This document shows, one piece after another, positions 7,926 through 16,291 of a stretch of DNA of 64,000 bases. Location: NCBI RefSeq assembly GCF_020010925.1, contig NZ_JAGJBZ010000001.1:2046001-2110000 (forward strand). Reading direction: 5' to 3'. The DNA comes from Streptomyces griseiscabiei. GTDB taxonomy: Bacteria > Actinomycetota > Actinomycetes > Streptomycetales > Streptomycetaceae. The stretch's first letter is position 1, and the number at the start of each line of letters is the position of its first letter. A program made the position numbers and the translations under genes. Below the pieces are notes generated by a model, which searched no databases, was not told where the DNA came from, and saw only the letters and a program-made list of their open reading frames with translations.

Positions 7926-9431
7926 CTACTGGTCGAAGTAGTCCGGCTGTGTCTGCACGTTGAGCTCGGACAGCTGGATCCGCTCGGCCGGGTCCGTCCG
8001 CGGGTCGTCGATCTTGAGGACGTCGAAGCCCTTCACCAGGTCGTTCGAGTAGATGTAGCCGTTGTAGTAGTACGCCGACCACGAACCGCCGCCCACGAGG
8101 GTGGAGGTGGAGATCGGACCGCGCTCGAAGTAGGCGATCTCCTGGGGCTTCGAGGAGTCGGTGAAGTCCCAGACGGAGACACCGCCCTGGTACCAGGCCT
8201 GGACCATGATGTCCTTGCCCTTCACCGGGACGATCGAGCCGTTGTGGGCGACGCAGTTCTCGGTGTCCGCCTGGTGGCGGGGGATCTTGTAGTAGCTCTT
8301 GAAGACGAGCTTGCGCTTGTCGCCCTTGCCGACGATCTCGTAGATGCCGTCGGCCCCGCGGTCCGGCCCGATCGCCGCGTTGCAGGTGGCCGCGCCGCCG
8401 CCGCCCAGCTCATCGGTGAAGACGACCTTGTCGGCCTCCTGGTTGAACGTGGCCGAGTGCCAGAACGCGAAGTTCACGTTGTCCTGGACCCGGTCGATGA
8501 CCTTCGGCTTCTTCGGGTTCTTGATGGAGAACAGGATGCCGTCCCCCATGCACGCCCCGGCGGCCAGGTCCTTGGACGGCAGCACCGTGATGTCGTGGCA
8601 GCCGGTGGTCTTGGAGACACCGGGGTTCGTGGGCGAACCCGGGTTGCCGCCACCGTCGGGACCCTCACCGGGGAACAGGACCGGGAAGCCCACCACCTTC
8701 GCCCGCTCCGGGTGCTTGCGGGACACCTTGATGACCGAGATGCCGTCGTGCGGAGGCTGGCAGTCGGGGAACGCGGCGCTCGGCGAGTACGAGGAGACGT
8801 AGACGTAGACGTTCTTGCCGTCGGGCACCAGCGTGTGGGTGTGCGAGCCGCAGGCCGTCTCCACGGCGGAGACGTACTTCGGGGACCTCGGGTCGCTGAT
8901 GTCGAAGATCTTCATGCCCTCCCACGACGACTTCTCGGTCGCGGGCTGCGTGGTGCTGTTGCAGGAGTTGTCGCTGCGCGAGGAGTCCGTGGACAGGAAC
9001 AGCAGGTTCCCGGAGACGGAGATGTCGTTCTGCGAGCCCGGGCAGAGCACCTGCGCGACCGTCTTCGGGGCGCTCGGGTTGCTGATGTCGAAGACCCGGA
9101 AGCCGTCGTAGTTGCCGGCGTAGGCGTACTTGCCCTGGAAGGCGAGGTCCGAGTTGGTGCCCGGCAGCGCCTCCTTGGGGATGTTGGTCAGATGCTTGAT
9201 GTTGGCGGAGTGGACGATCTCGTCCTGGCCGGGTATCTCGCCGGCGGCTATCGCCGCCCGCGCCTCGGCGGCGTCGCTCTTGGAGACCTTCTCGCGCACG
9301 GCGGGCGAGTCCCCGGGGTCGGGGATCGCGCCCGCCGGTGAGGCGGTGAGCAGTGCGGCCAGAAGTCCGGCCGCAGTGGCGGCGACTCCCAGACGTCTGC
9401 GCCGGGTCCGCAGGTTGTTCAACAGGGTCAC
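7926..9431 (-). CDS. secreted LVIVD-repeat beta-propeller protein
   Basis: 501 aa. GTG at 9431 is chosen because GGGAGG lies 5 nt upstream. The signal peptide is NNLRTRRRRLGVAATAAGLLAALLTASPAGA. The mature part has repeated strands of the type YAYAGNYDGFRVFDISNPSAPK, GMKIFDISDPRSPKYV and GGVSVWDFTDSSKPQEI, the signature of LVIVD repeats, which fold as a propeller. Several Cys (CPGSQ, NSCN, TACGSH, DCQPP, GCHD, GACMG) may form disulfides, and a cluster of His (SHTHT, CHD, FWHSA, AHNGS) could bind metal. It is divergent from a DUF305 lipoprotein gene across a 195-bp region, a pairing I recall as recurrent in Streptomyces. Function unknown. Confidence 0.85.
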   Translation of the reverse strand: MTLLNNLRTRRRRLGVAATAAGLLAALLTASPAGAIPDPGDSPAVREKVSKSDAAEARAAIAAGEIPGQDEIVHSANIKHLTNIPKEALPGTNSDLAFQGKYAYAGNYDGFRVFDISNPSAPKTVAQVLCPGSQNDISVSGNLLFLSTDSSRSDNSCNSTTQPATEKSSWEGMKIFDISDPRSPKYVSAVETACGSHTHTLVPDGKNVYVYVSSYSPSAAFPDCQPPHDGISVIKVSRKHPERAKVVGFPVLFPGEGPDGGGNPGSPTNPGVSKTTGCHDITVLPSKDLAAGACMGDGILFSIKNPKKPKVIDRVQDNVNFAFWHSATFNQEADKVVFTDELGGGGAATCNAAIGPDRGADGIYEIVGKGDKRKLVFKSYYKIPRHQADTENCVAHNGSIVPVKGKDIMVQAWYQGGVSVWDFTDSSKPQEIAYFERGPISTSTLVGGGSWSAYYYNGYIYSNDLVKGFDVLKIDDPRTDPAERIQLSELNVQTQPDYFDQ

Positions 9432-9524
9432 TGTGTCCTCCCGTATGGCCGTTCGCATGTGAACGGTTCAGGCACCTCCCGAAGTATCGTCTTCATCATG
9501 CACAGATCAACAGACAGCAATGCG

Positions 9525-9539
9525 TTTGTAACGAACAAA
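9525..9539. promoter_or_regulatory. A/T-rich inverted repeat in the divergent LVIVD/DUF305 promoter region
   Basis: TTTGT-AACGA-ACAAA lies about midway between the two divergent starts (9431 and 9627), inside a clearly A/T-rich stretch (about 9480-9560). The sequence TTTGATCA follows. It could be a shared operator; no regulator gene is adjacent. Confidence 0.3.
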
Positions 9540-9626
9540 TTTGATCAGCATCCCGTGAAAGCGTGTTAGGAACGTTCGTCAACACTCACGAGGTGTACGC
9601 CCGTTGCCGTGTCCCAGGAGGTCACT

Positions 9627-10292
9627 GTGCTCGTTCGCCGCACATCCCGCGCGTCACTGGTCACGGCCTCGGTGGCGGCCGTTCTGCTGACGCTCGCGGG
9701 CTGCGACTCGGGGTCGGAGGCGGCTCCCGACGGAGGATCCGCGAAGTCGGGCGGACCGGCGGTGATCGCCCCCGGAAAACCCGGTGAGGCGGCTCAAACC
9801 CTGTCGCCGGAAGAAGTCGGAAAACAGCGAGCGGAGGACGACGCTCCCAATTCCGCGGACTTCGACTACACGCGCATGATGATCCAGCATCACACCCAGG
9901 CCCTGGAGATGACCGAACTCGTTCCCGAGCGGGCGAAGTCGACCCAGGTCAAGCGGATCGCCGAACGGATCGCCGCCGCCCAGAAGCCCGAGATCGCGGC
10001 CATGGAGGGCTGGCTGAAGAACAACGGCGGTGACGAGCGGGAGACTTCGCACGACCACGGGGCGATGCCCGGCATGGCGACCGGGGCCCAGCTGAAGGAA
10101 CTCGCCGCCCTCGACGGGAAGAAGTTCGACGCGCTCTTCCTGAAGCTGATGATCACTCACCACGAGGGGGCCATCACCATGGCCACGGATGTGAAGGCGC
10201 AGGGCAACAACATCCTGGTCGAGGAGATGGCCGACGATGTGATCGCCCAGCAGGCGACCGAGATCAGCCGGATGCGCGACCTGGCGGAGTGA
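9627..10292 (+). CDS. DUF305 lipoprotein
   Basis: 221 aa from GTG 9627, behind AGGAGG at 9615-9620. The lipobox LAGC (Cys26) marks it as a membrane-anchored lipoprotein. DUF305 is a duplicated helical ferritin-like unit with HH pairs: MMIQHHTQALEMTELV near residue 85 and MITHHEGAITMATDV near 180, plus His/Met-rich SHDHGAMPGMA between them. Members of this family include copper-binding proteins such as CopM, so extracytoplasmic copper handling is plausible. It is divergent from the His-rich LVIVD propeller gene, so the two may form one metal-related unit. That link is inferred from context. Confidence 0.9.
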   Translation: MLVRRTSRASLVTASVAAVLLTLAGCDSGSEAAPDGGSAKSGGPAVIAPGKPGEAAQTLSPEEVGKQRAEDDAPNSADFDYTRMMIQHHTQALEMTELVPERAKSTQVKRIAERIAAAQKPEIAAMEGWLKNNGGDERETSHDHGAMPGMATGAQLKELAALDGKKFDALFLKLMITHHEGAITMATDVKAQGNNILVEEMADDVIAQQATEISRMRDLAE

Positions 10293-10332
10293 CCGGGCGA
10301 CCGCCCCGGCCCCGGGCCGCCGCCCTCCGGGC

Positions 10333-10863
10333 TCAGCGCCGCGCGTGACGAGGTCCGAGCAGGCCCTCGTCACGCGCCCCGGCGATCAGCCGGAGGGACT
10401 TGCGGCGGCTGTGTCCGGTCGCGCACATCACGGCGAGGACCGGGTCGTAGCCGGATCGCTGCGCCGCGAGGTACTCCTCGGCCACCAGCCGCCGCCCCTC
10501 CGCCCCGCGCGGCCACGCGGGCCTGGCCCGGCGCCCGGACCCGTACGGGGCCCCGGGCAGCTCCTCCTCCAGGACCTCGGGCGTGGTGCCGCACGCCTCG
10601 AACAGCGGGCCCTCGATCCACTCGGCCAGCTCCGCCAGGTCGTCCAGGGACAGCGGCGGCTGGGCGCGGACGTCCTCCAGGGACAGCCGGCCCGCGCAGA
10701 CCACGGCGAGCAGCTCGACCCCGGCCCCGTCCGGGAAGGACAGCCGGGCGCTGAACCAGGCCGTGGCGCCGCCCTCCTCCTGCACCTCCCACGCGGGCCG
10801 CACGGTCACCGCGCCGTCCTGCCAGTGACGGTCGGAAAGATTAAGAAAGGATGTTTCCAGCAC
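10333..10863 (-). CDS. DUF6214 family protein
   Basis: 176 aa if started at GTG 10863; another GTG at 10809 would start at VTVRPAWEVQ, where conservation appears to begin. The recognisable blocks are AWFSARLSFPDGAGVELLAVV, SLDDLAELAEWIEGPLFEACG and EYLAAQRSGYDPVLAVMCATGHSRRKSLRLIAGARDEGLL. The C-terminal block resembles a short helix-turn-helix and is the hallmark of these streptomycete proteins of unknown function. Soluble, no signal peptide. It converges on the DUF305 gene with a 40-bp gap. Confidence 0.7.
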   Translation of the reverse strand: MLETSFLNLSDRHWQDGAVTVRPAWEVQEEGGATAWFSARLSFPDGAGVELLAVVCAGRLSLEDVRAQPPLSLDDLAELAEWIEGPLFEACGTTPEVLEEELPGAPYGSGRRARPAWPRGAEGRRLVAEEYLAAQRSGYDPVLAVMCATGHSRRKSLRLIAGARDEGLLGPRHARR

Positions 10864-10931
10864 CCACGCAACGTAAGCGCATGATCACATTCACTGCGCA
10901 CAGCCACGCAGCCCGGGGGCGCACGGCACCC

Positions 10932-11330
10932 CTACGGCGCAGCACCCCCGCCAGGCACCGCCGAGGTCCGGCCCGCGCCATCGATGCCGAGGCGGGCGGA
11001 CTCGCGGGCGGCCGCGTCGACGAGGGTGTCGAGCAGTGCCGGGAAGAGGTCGTCCAGGTCGTCGCGGCGCAGGCCGTTCATCTTGGCCGTGCCCCGGTAG
11101 ACCTGGCGGATCACCCCGCTCTCGCGCAGCACCCGGAAGTGATGGGTGGTCGTGGACTTGGTGACCGGCAGGTCGAAGTACGAACACGAGAGCTCGTCGC
11201 CGTCGGCGGCCAGCTCGCGCACGATCCGCAGCCGCATGGGGTCGGAGAGCGCGTGCAGCACGGACTCCAGGCGGATCTCCTCGCGCGCCGGGTGCGGGAG
11301 GTCGCGGCTGCTGACGGCGGGCGAGGTCAC
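10932..11330 (-). CDS. ArsR-type winged helix-turn-helix regulator
   Basis: 132 aa from GTG 11330 (GGAG 5-9 nt upstream); an alternative start at 11357 adds nine residues. The winged helix spans LHALSDPMRLRIVRELAADGDELSCSYFDLPVTKSTTTHHFRVLRESGVIRQVYRGTAKM, typical of the ArsR/SmtB fold. No clear metal-binding Cys box is present (a single Cys), so a redox or small-molecule signal is more likely. It is divergent from an old-yellow-enzyme family gene, and three palindromes lie between them. Repression of that oxidoreductase is the natural inference; YqjM-type enzymes often sit next to such regulators. Confidence 0.88.
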   Translation of the reverse strand: MTSPAVSSRDLPHPAREEIRLESVLHALSDPMRLRIVRELAADGDELSCSYFDLPVTKSTTTHHFRVLRESGVIRQVYRGTAKMNGLRRDDLDDLFPALLDTLVDAAARESARLGIDGAGRTSAVPGGGAAP

Positions 11331-11385
11331 GGCGGCTCCACGGTTTCGGGCCTTCACTGGGTCGGGCCTTCACGAAGACCCATTG

Positions 11386-11444
11386 TACGAGACCTATCGT
11401 AGTTTGACATCCGCCGTACTACGATGCCTATCGTACGAGTCGTA
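11386..11444. promoter_or_regulatory. repeated ArsR-type operators over an oxidoreductase promoter
   Basis: Three related palindromes: TACGAG-ACCT-ATCGTA (11386-11401, one mismatch), TACGAT-GCCT-ATCGTA (11420-11435, perfect) and TACGA-G-TCGTA (11434-11444). The first two are centred 34 bp apart. A TTGACA at 11404-11409 with a TATCGT at 11429-11434 gives a rightward promoter whose -10 is buried in the second palindrome. Binding would block the old-yellow-enzyme gene and probably the regulator too. Confidence 0.65.
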
Positions 11445-11488
11445 CACCGTCCGCCCCGTGACGGCATCCCGTGACGATTGGAGTCGCC

Positions 11489-12568
11489 GTGAGCGCGCTC
11501 TTCGAGCCCTACCGCCTGCGTGAACTGACCATCCCCAACCGGGTGTGGATGCCCCCGATGTGCCAGTACTCGGCCGCGCCGGAGGGCCCCGGGACGGGCG
11601 CCCCGAACGACTGGCACTTCGCGCACTACGCGGCGCGCGCCACCGGCGGCACGGGCCTGATCATCGTCGAGGCGACCGCGGTGTCCCCCGAGGGCCGGAT
11701 CTCGCCGTACGACCTCGGGATCTGGAACGACACCCAGGTCGAGGCGTTCCGCCGGATCACCGGGTTCCTGAAGGGACAGGGCACCGTCCCCGCCGTGCAG
11801 CTCGCACACGCGGGGCGCAAGGCCTCCACCGGCCTGCCGTGGCAGGGCGGGCAGCCGGTCGGCGCGGAGGCGCACGGCTGGCAGCCGGTCGCGCCCAGCG
11901 CGCTGGCCTTCGACGAACGCCACCCGGTCCCCGACGAGTTGACGGTGGAGCAGATCGCCGACGTCGTCGCGCAGTTCGCGGCGGCCGCCCGGCGCGCGCT
12001 GGCCGCCGGGTTCGAGGTCGTCGAGATCCACGGCGCCCACGGCTATCTGATCAACGAGTTCCTCTCCCCGCACTCCAACCGTCGTACCGACGCCTACGGC
12101 GGCTCGTACGAGAACCGGGTCCGTCTCGCGCTCGAAGTCGTCGACGCCGTACGGGAGGTGTGGCCGGCGGAGAAGCCGCTGTTCTTCCGGGTCTCCGCCA
12201 CCGAGTGGCTGGAGGAGGGCGGCTGGACGGCCGACGACACCGTCCGTCTCGCCGCCGAGCTGAAGGCCCACGGCGTGGACCTGCTGGACGTGTCCACGGG
12301 CGGAAACGCCAGCGGGGTCCGTATCCCTGTCGGCGCCGGCTACCAGGTGCCCTTCGCCGCCCGGGTCAGGAACGAGACCTCGCTGCCCGTCGCCGCCGTC
12401 GGTCTGATCACGGAGGCCGAGCAGGCCGAGAAGATCCTCGCCAACGGCGAGGCCGACGCGGTCCTGCTCGGCCGTGAGCTGCTGCGCGACCCCTCCTGGG
12501 CCCGGCGGACGGCCCGGGAGCTGGGCGGCGAGGTGCATGTGCCCGAGCAGTACCACCGGTCCGTCTAG
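11489..12568 (+). CDS. NADH:flavin oxidoreductase (old yellow enzyme, YqjM type)
   Basis: 359 aa from GTG 11489 with GGAG upstream. A TIM barrel that binds FMN and reduces activated alkenes of enals, enones or quinones with NAD(P)H. Visible motifs: NRVWMPPMCQYSA with Cys25 and Tyr27, which mark the thermophilic-like/YqjM subclass; VQLAHAGRKAS; HGAHGYLINEFLSPHSNRRTDAYGGS with the substrate-binding His pair; and the FMN-phosphate loop near GLITEAEQAEKIL and ADAVLLGRELLRDP. Full length for the family. It is divergent from an ArsR regulator and starts behind repeated operators, so probably induced by electrophiles. Its TAG stop lies inside the left inverted repeat of a MITE-like element. Confidence 0.92.
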   Translation: MSALFEPYRLRELTIPNRVWMPPMCQYSAAPEGPGTGAPNDWHFAHYAARATGGTGLIIVEATAVSPEGRISPYDLGIWNDTQVEAFRRITGFLKGQGTVPAVQLAHAGRKASTGLPWQGGQPVGAEAHGWQPVAPSALAFDERHPVPDELTVEQIADVVAQFAAAARRALAAGFEVVEIHGAHGYLINEFLSPHSNRRTDAYGGSYENRVRLALEVVDAVREVWPAEKPLFFRVSATEWLEEGGWTADDTVRLAAELKAHGVDLLDVSTGGNASGVRIPVGAGYQVPFAARVRNETSLPVAAVGLITEAEQAEKILANGEADAVLLGRELLRDPSWARRTARELGGEVHVPEQYHRSV

Positions 12569-12681
12569 GGCGTGTTTCGGAAGTCCCTTCGTCGCCCGGA
12601 GGGCGGCTCTGCGGCGTCCGGTGCGTGCTCTCGGCGTGCCGGGCCTCGCAGAGCAAAAGGGACTTCCGAAACACGCCCTAG
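12565..12681. mobile_element. MITE-like 117-bp element with 25-bp perfect terminal inverted repeats
   Basis: The arms at 12565-12589 and 12657-12681 are exact reverse complements over 25 bp, starting with CTAGGGCGTGTTTCGGAAGT. A second nested pair (GCTCTGCG 12606-12613, CGCAGAGC 12647-12654) lies inside. There is no coding capacity. The left arm supplies the TAG stop of the oxidoreductase gene, so the element abuts or trimmed that gene's end. It looks like a non-autonomous IS derivative or a REP-type repeat, and may also act as a terminator. Confidence 0.65.
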
Positions 12682-12734
12682 CGGTCCGTCCGGACGGGGT
12701 CCGGTTCACCGCGCCGGGCGCACGCCCTCGCCCG

Positions 12735-14159
12735 TCAGCGCCGCTGGAGCAGTCGGGCCGGGACCGCGGCGGCCAGGATCCGGTAGCCCTCGGGGTTGAG
12801 GTGCAGCCAGTCGCCGTCGTGGAGCCCGGGGAGGAGGCGGGTCGGGTTCTCCGGGTCGCGGACCGCGCGGTCGAAGTCGAGGACGGCGTCGAAACGGCCG
12901 CTGCCGCGGATCCAGGTGTTCACGGTCTGCCGGGCGGCCTCGCGGTGTCCGGCGGAGTCGTCGTACGGGGTGTTGCCGCCGAAGGGCAGCAGGGTGGCGC
13001 CGTACACGCGGATGCCCTGGGCGTGGGCGCGGACGACGATCTGCTCGTAGGCGGCGATCAGGTCGGCGGCGACGCGCTGTTGTGCGGCGGGCGTGGCCTC
13101 GGCGGTGCCCAGGTCGTTGACGCCCTCGAAGACGATCAGTTGCTCGACGGCGCTGTGGGCCAGGATGTCGCGGTCCAGGCGGGCGAGGGCGTTGGGCCCG
13201 AGTCCGTCGTTGAGGACGCGGTTGCCGCCGGCCGCCTGGTTCACCACCGCGATGTGCCGGGTCTCGGGCCGCTGCCGGAGACGGTCGAAGAGCTGGTCGG
13301 GCCAGCGGTCGTTGCCGTTGGTGGTGGAGCCCCGGCCGTCGGTGAGCGAGTCGCCGAGGACGGCGACGGCGGTCGTGGCGGGCCGGGACAGCACCTCGAC
13401 GTCGCTGAGCAGATACCAGTGGTTGGTCGGGGTCGCGCCCGGCAGGTCCGGGTCCTCGGTGTGGTCGCCGCGCAGCAGGTACGAGGTGGTGCGGGAGCCG
13501 GGGTGCGAGGTGAGGGCGAGGGAGGCCTGCCCCTCGGCCAGGTACGCCGTCACGGTCAGGTTGGTGCCCGGGCTCAGCGTGAAGTCCAGGGGATCCGAGA
13601 CCACTTGGGCGCCGACCGGCACGGTCGTGGACTCCCGTCCGCTGAACGTCACCGTCCGGGAGGTCCCGGGTTCCACCGCCGCCATCCCGGCCCGCCCGCC
13701 CAGCGGAAGGGCCACCGTCACGGCGGTCAACGGCAGCGCGCTGCCGCCGAAGGCGTTGGAGAAGCGCAGCCGGAGGCGGTCGCCGCCGGTGGTGACGCGC
13801 GCGGTCTGCCGCAGCGTGGTGTCGACGAGCACCGCCCGGTCCCCGGTGAACGGCGCCGGCGGCATGTTGCCCGGCTCGGTGAGCTGGGGCATCGCTGACC
13901 AGGTGTTCACCCAGCGCCGGGCGGACGAGACCGGGTCACCGGTGGCGGCCCCGTCCGTCCGCCGCGGGCTCCCGACCAGGGCGACCACGGCGGACGAGGC
14001 CACCACCACGGCCAGGGCGAGGACACAGCAGGCGATCACGGCCGCGAGCGGACCCCGTCCCGACGGCTCGGTGGGCCGGGGGCCGCCGAGCGGGTGCGCG
14101 GGCCGAGGAGAGGACGCCGGCTGGTGCGAGGGAGGGTGCGGGCGCGGGTGCGGGCGCAA
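12735..14159 (-). CDS. SGNH/GDSL hydrolase with N-terminal membrane anchor
   Basis: 474 aa if started at the TTG at 14159 (weak AAGG upstream); the start is uncertain. A Pro-rich cytosolic tail is followed by one helix (about 38-62). The exported part has a beta-rich N-terminal domain (about 80-260) and an SGNH domain with all four blocks: GDS (Ser271), GGN (Gly312, Asn313), GVND (Asn348) and DWLH (Asp450, His453). It is therefore a predicted extracellular esterase, lipase or carbohydrate deacetylase. It lies between two other polysaccharide-type hydrolases on the arm of the CE1/PL3 region. Substrate unknown. Confidence 0.85.
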   Translation of the reverse strand: MRPHPRPHPPSHQPASSPRPAHPLGGPRPTEPSGRGPLAAVIACCVLALAVVVASSAVVALVGSPRRTDGAATGDPVSSARRWVNTWSAMPQLTEPGNMPPAPFTGDRAVLVDTTLRQTARVTTGGDRLRLRFSNAFGGSALPLTAVTVALPLGGRAGMAAVEPGTSRTVTFSGRESTTVPVGAQVVSDPLDFTLSPGTNLTVTAYLAEGQASLALTSHPGSRTTSYLLRGDHTEDPDLPGATPTNHWYLLSDVEVLSRPATTAVAVLGDSLTDGRGSTTNGNDRWPDQLFDRLRQRPETRHIAVVNQAAGGNRVLNDGLGPNALARLDRDILAHSAVEQLIVFEGVNDLGTAEATPAAQQRVAADLIAAYEQIVVRAHAQGIRVYGATLLPFGGNTPYDDSAGHREAARQTVNTWIRGSGRFDAVLDFDRAVRDPENPTRLLPGLHDGDWLHLNPEGYRILAAAVPARLLQRR

Positions 14160-14453
14160 GGGCGGTGCCTTTCTGCGGGTGCCGGGAGGGATGGAGGGAA
14201 GGCGGCGAGGGCGGCGAGGGCCGGGGAGTGAAGGACGAGTGCGGGGCGGGCGCAGGACGGGTTCAGGGCGGGTGCAGGGGCGAGACGAACGGGTCCGGGC
14301 GCGCGCCGCGTCGGCTCACGCCCGGAGGGTCGGTCGGTACGGGAGGTCCGCCGGGCACGCCGTGCCCATGCCGCGCACCGCGTCGGGCGGCGCAGCGGCC
14401 ATGGCGGCGCGCGTCGGCTCACGTCGGCGCCTGTGCGCCGCCGTCCGCTCACG

Positions 14454-15779
14454 TCAACCCGTCGTGCACGCCGTCCCGTTGAGCGTGTACGACCCGGGTG
14501 CGGCGCTGTTGCCGGTGTGGTCGGCCTGGTAGCCGATGCCGACGCTCGCGCCGGGTGCGATCGCCGCGTTGTAGGTGGCGTTGGTCGCGGTCACGGCGCC
14601 GGAGGCCGGGCTGTACGTGGCGCCCCAGCCGTTGGTGACGGTCTGTCCGGAGGGCAGGGTGAAGCCGAGCTTCCAGCCGTTGACCGCCGTCGTACCGGTG
14701 TTGGTGATGGTCACGGACACGGTGAGGCCGGTGCTCCAGGCGTTGGTGGTGACGGTCACCTTGCAGGGGCCCGCCGGGGGCTGGGGCGCGGGCCCGGAGC
14801 CGTTGAGGCCGAAGAAGGTGAGGACACGCTCGCCCATGCCCCAGGCGTAGAGGTTGTGGCCGGTGCCCTGGAGGCTGATGGCCTCGACGGGGGCGCGGTC
14901 ACCGGTGCCGCCGTAGCGGGTGCGGGTCCAGCTGGCCTGGGGTGTGTCGGTGGCGGCCGGTGTCTGGCTCACCCCGTGCACATTCGTCCACTGCTTGATC
15001 TCCTCGCCGAAGTTGGGGTAGCGCAGCACGTCGTCCGTGGTGCCGTGCCACAGCTGCATCCGGGGCCGGGTGCCCGTGTACCCCGGGTGGGCGCCGCGGA
15101 CGAGGTCGCCCCAGGCCTGAGGGGTGCGGGTGACGGTGCCGTTGGCGCAGTCGCTGTTCCACTCCGAGCCGTTGGTGGTGGCGAAGCAGGCGAACGGCAC
15201 ACCCGCGAAGGCGGCGCCGGCGGCGAACACGTCGGGGTAGTCGCCGAGGAGGACGTTGGTCATCATCGCGCCGGAGGAGATACCGGTGGCGAAGATCCGG
15301 CCGGTGTCGGCACCGTAGGTGCGGACGGTCCAGTCGACCATGGACTTGATGCCCACGGGGTCGCTGCCGCCGCCGCGGGTGAGCGCCTGCGGGGAGGAGA
15401 CGTCGAAGCACTTGCTGCTGCGGGTGACGGACGGGTACACGACGATGAACCCGTACCGGTCGGCCAGTTGGGCGTACTCGGTGCCGTTGTACATCGCCGG
15501 TCCCGAGCCGGTGCAGTAGTGCACGGCCACCACGATCGCCGGGTTCACGGTGACACTGTCCGGCACGTACAGGTACATCTGCAGGTTGCTGGGGTTGGTG
15601 CCGAAGCCGGTGATCTCGGTGAGCGCGGCCCGGGGAGCGGCCTCGGCCCTCGCGTCCGCGGCGGTCGCCGCGGGGGCGGTCAGGAGCGTGGCGGCGAGCA
15701 GCGCCGTCAGCGCTCCCAGCAGTGCGACGAGCATCGGACGCCGTGGTCCGCGTGTGCGGTGGCGGGCGGTGGGGGTCAC
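14454..15779 (-). CDS. secreted CE1/PHB-depolymerase-type esterase with CBM2
   Basis: 441 aa from GTG 15779, with GGGAAGG upstream. The signal peptide (PMLVALLGALTALLAATLLTAPAATA) ends near residue 40. The alpha/beta-hydrolase domain (about 50-330) has the nucleophile elbow GISSG (Ser168) and HYCTGSGPAMYN upstream. It is of the esterase_phb type shared by short-chain PHA depolymerases and CE1 acetylxylan/feruloyl esterases. The last ~100 residues form a family 2 carbohydrate-binding module (WSTGLTVSVTITNTG, VNGWKLGF, GIGYQADHTG). CBM2 plus a CebR-like operator 61 bp upstream (15840-15853) favour a plant-cell-wall esterase induced by cello-oligosaccharides over a PHB depolymerase. Confidence 0.88.
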   Translation of the reverse strand: MTPTARHRTRGPRRPMLVALLGALTALLAATLLTAPAATAADARAEAAPRAALTEITGFGTNPSNLQMYLYVPDSVTVNPAIVVAVHYCTGSGPAMYNGTEYAQLADRYGFIVVYPSVTRSSKCFDVSSPQALTRGGGSDPVGIKSMVDWTVRTYGADTGRIFATGISSGAMMTNVLLGDYPDVFAAGAAFAGVPFACFATTNGSEWNSDCANGTVTRTPQAWGDLVRGAHPGYTGTRPRMQLWHGTTDDVLRYPNFGEEIKQWTNVHGVSQTPAATDTPQASWTRTRYGGTGDRAPVEAISLQGTGHNLYAWGMGERVLTFFGLNGSGPAPQPPAGPCKVTVTTNAWSTGLTVSVTITNTGTTAVNGWKLGFTLPSGQTVTNGWGATYSPASGAVTATNATYNAAIAPGASVGIGYQADHTGNSAAPGSYTLNGTACTTG

Positions 15780-16291
15780 GTCGTTGTGCCTTCCCGTGAG
15801 GTCGGCGGGAAGGGAATCGTGACATGGACATGGAGGCCATGGAAGCGCTCCCACACGTCGAAAGAATTCGCTCGTACCGGCCGTCGGGCGCGACGGCCGC
15901 ACCCGCCGAGCCCGGTCGGCCGCCTCCCACCTGGGCCGACCCAATGTCTTTTGCGCAAAGCGTTGACCAGAAAGCGCTTGCCCTCTACGTTCCGTTCAGC
16001 GATGTGAACCAGGCGCGGCGCAGCACTCCCCCATCTCACATTCGGTGATCAGAACACTGAACAGAGTTTACATACACGACCCAACAGCTCTCCCGTGGAG
16101 GGACGCCCCCACATGCACACCGCCCCTCCATGTGCACACGCGCAAAGATCGGCCCCGGTCGCCGCCGCCACGCCGCCGACGACCTCCGCACCCGCCTCGC
16201 CGCCGTCGCCCCGGTGACGCCGGACGCGGGCCGCGGAGAACTCCGAGAACCATCACCCCCCATCCGCTCGGACAACAGAAGGAATCGGGAC
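15780..16291. other. 512-bp divergent intergenic region between esterase and pectate lyase
   Basis: It holds the CebR-like box (15840-15853) and a second LacI-type palindrome, GAAAGCGCTTGC at 15970-15981, which differs from the generic GAAAGCGCTTTC by one base. The second site could serve the pectate lyase or its own repressor. No ORF with convincing codon bias is present. A small inverted pair ACATGCACAC / TGTGCACACG near 16112-16143 may be part of the lyase leader. Confidence 0.45.
15840..15853. promoter_or_regulatory. CebR-like operator for the CE1-CBM2 esterase
   Basis: TGGAAGCGCTCCCA matches the known Streptomyces CebR box TGGGAGCGCTCCCA at 13 of 14 positions. It is 61 bp upstream of the esterase start. 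CebR is the cellobiose/cellotriose-responsive LacI-family repressor of cellulolytic genes. Confidence 0.6.

Noticed and set aside
7899..9341. A 480-codon plus-strand frame opposite the LVIVD gene
   Set aside because: Val/Arg/Gly-rich antisense shadow; the minus-strand gene has a signal peptide, ribosome site and repeats.
14160..14453. G-rich 294-bp stretch between the SGNH and CE1 genes as a possible repeat array or gene
   Set aside because: Purine-rich low-complexity sequence without regular period or coding bias; nothing supportable.
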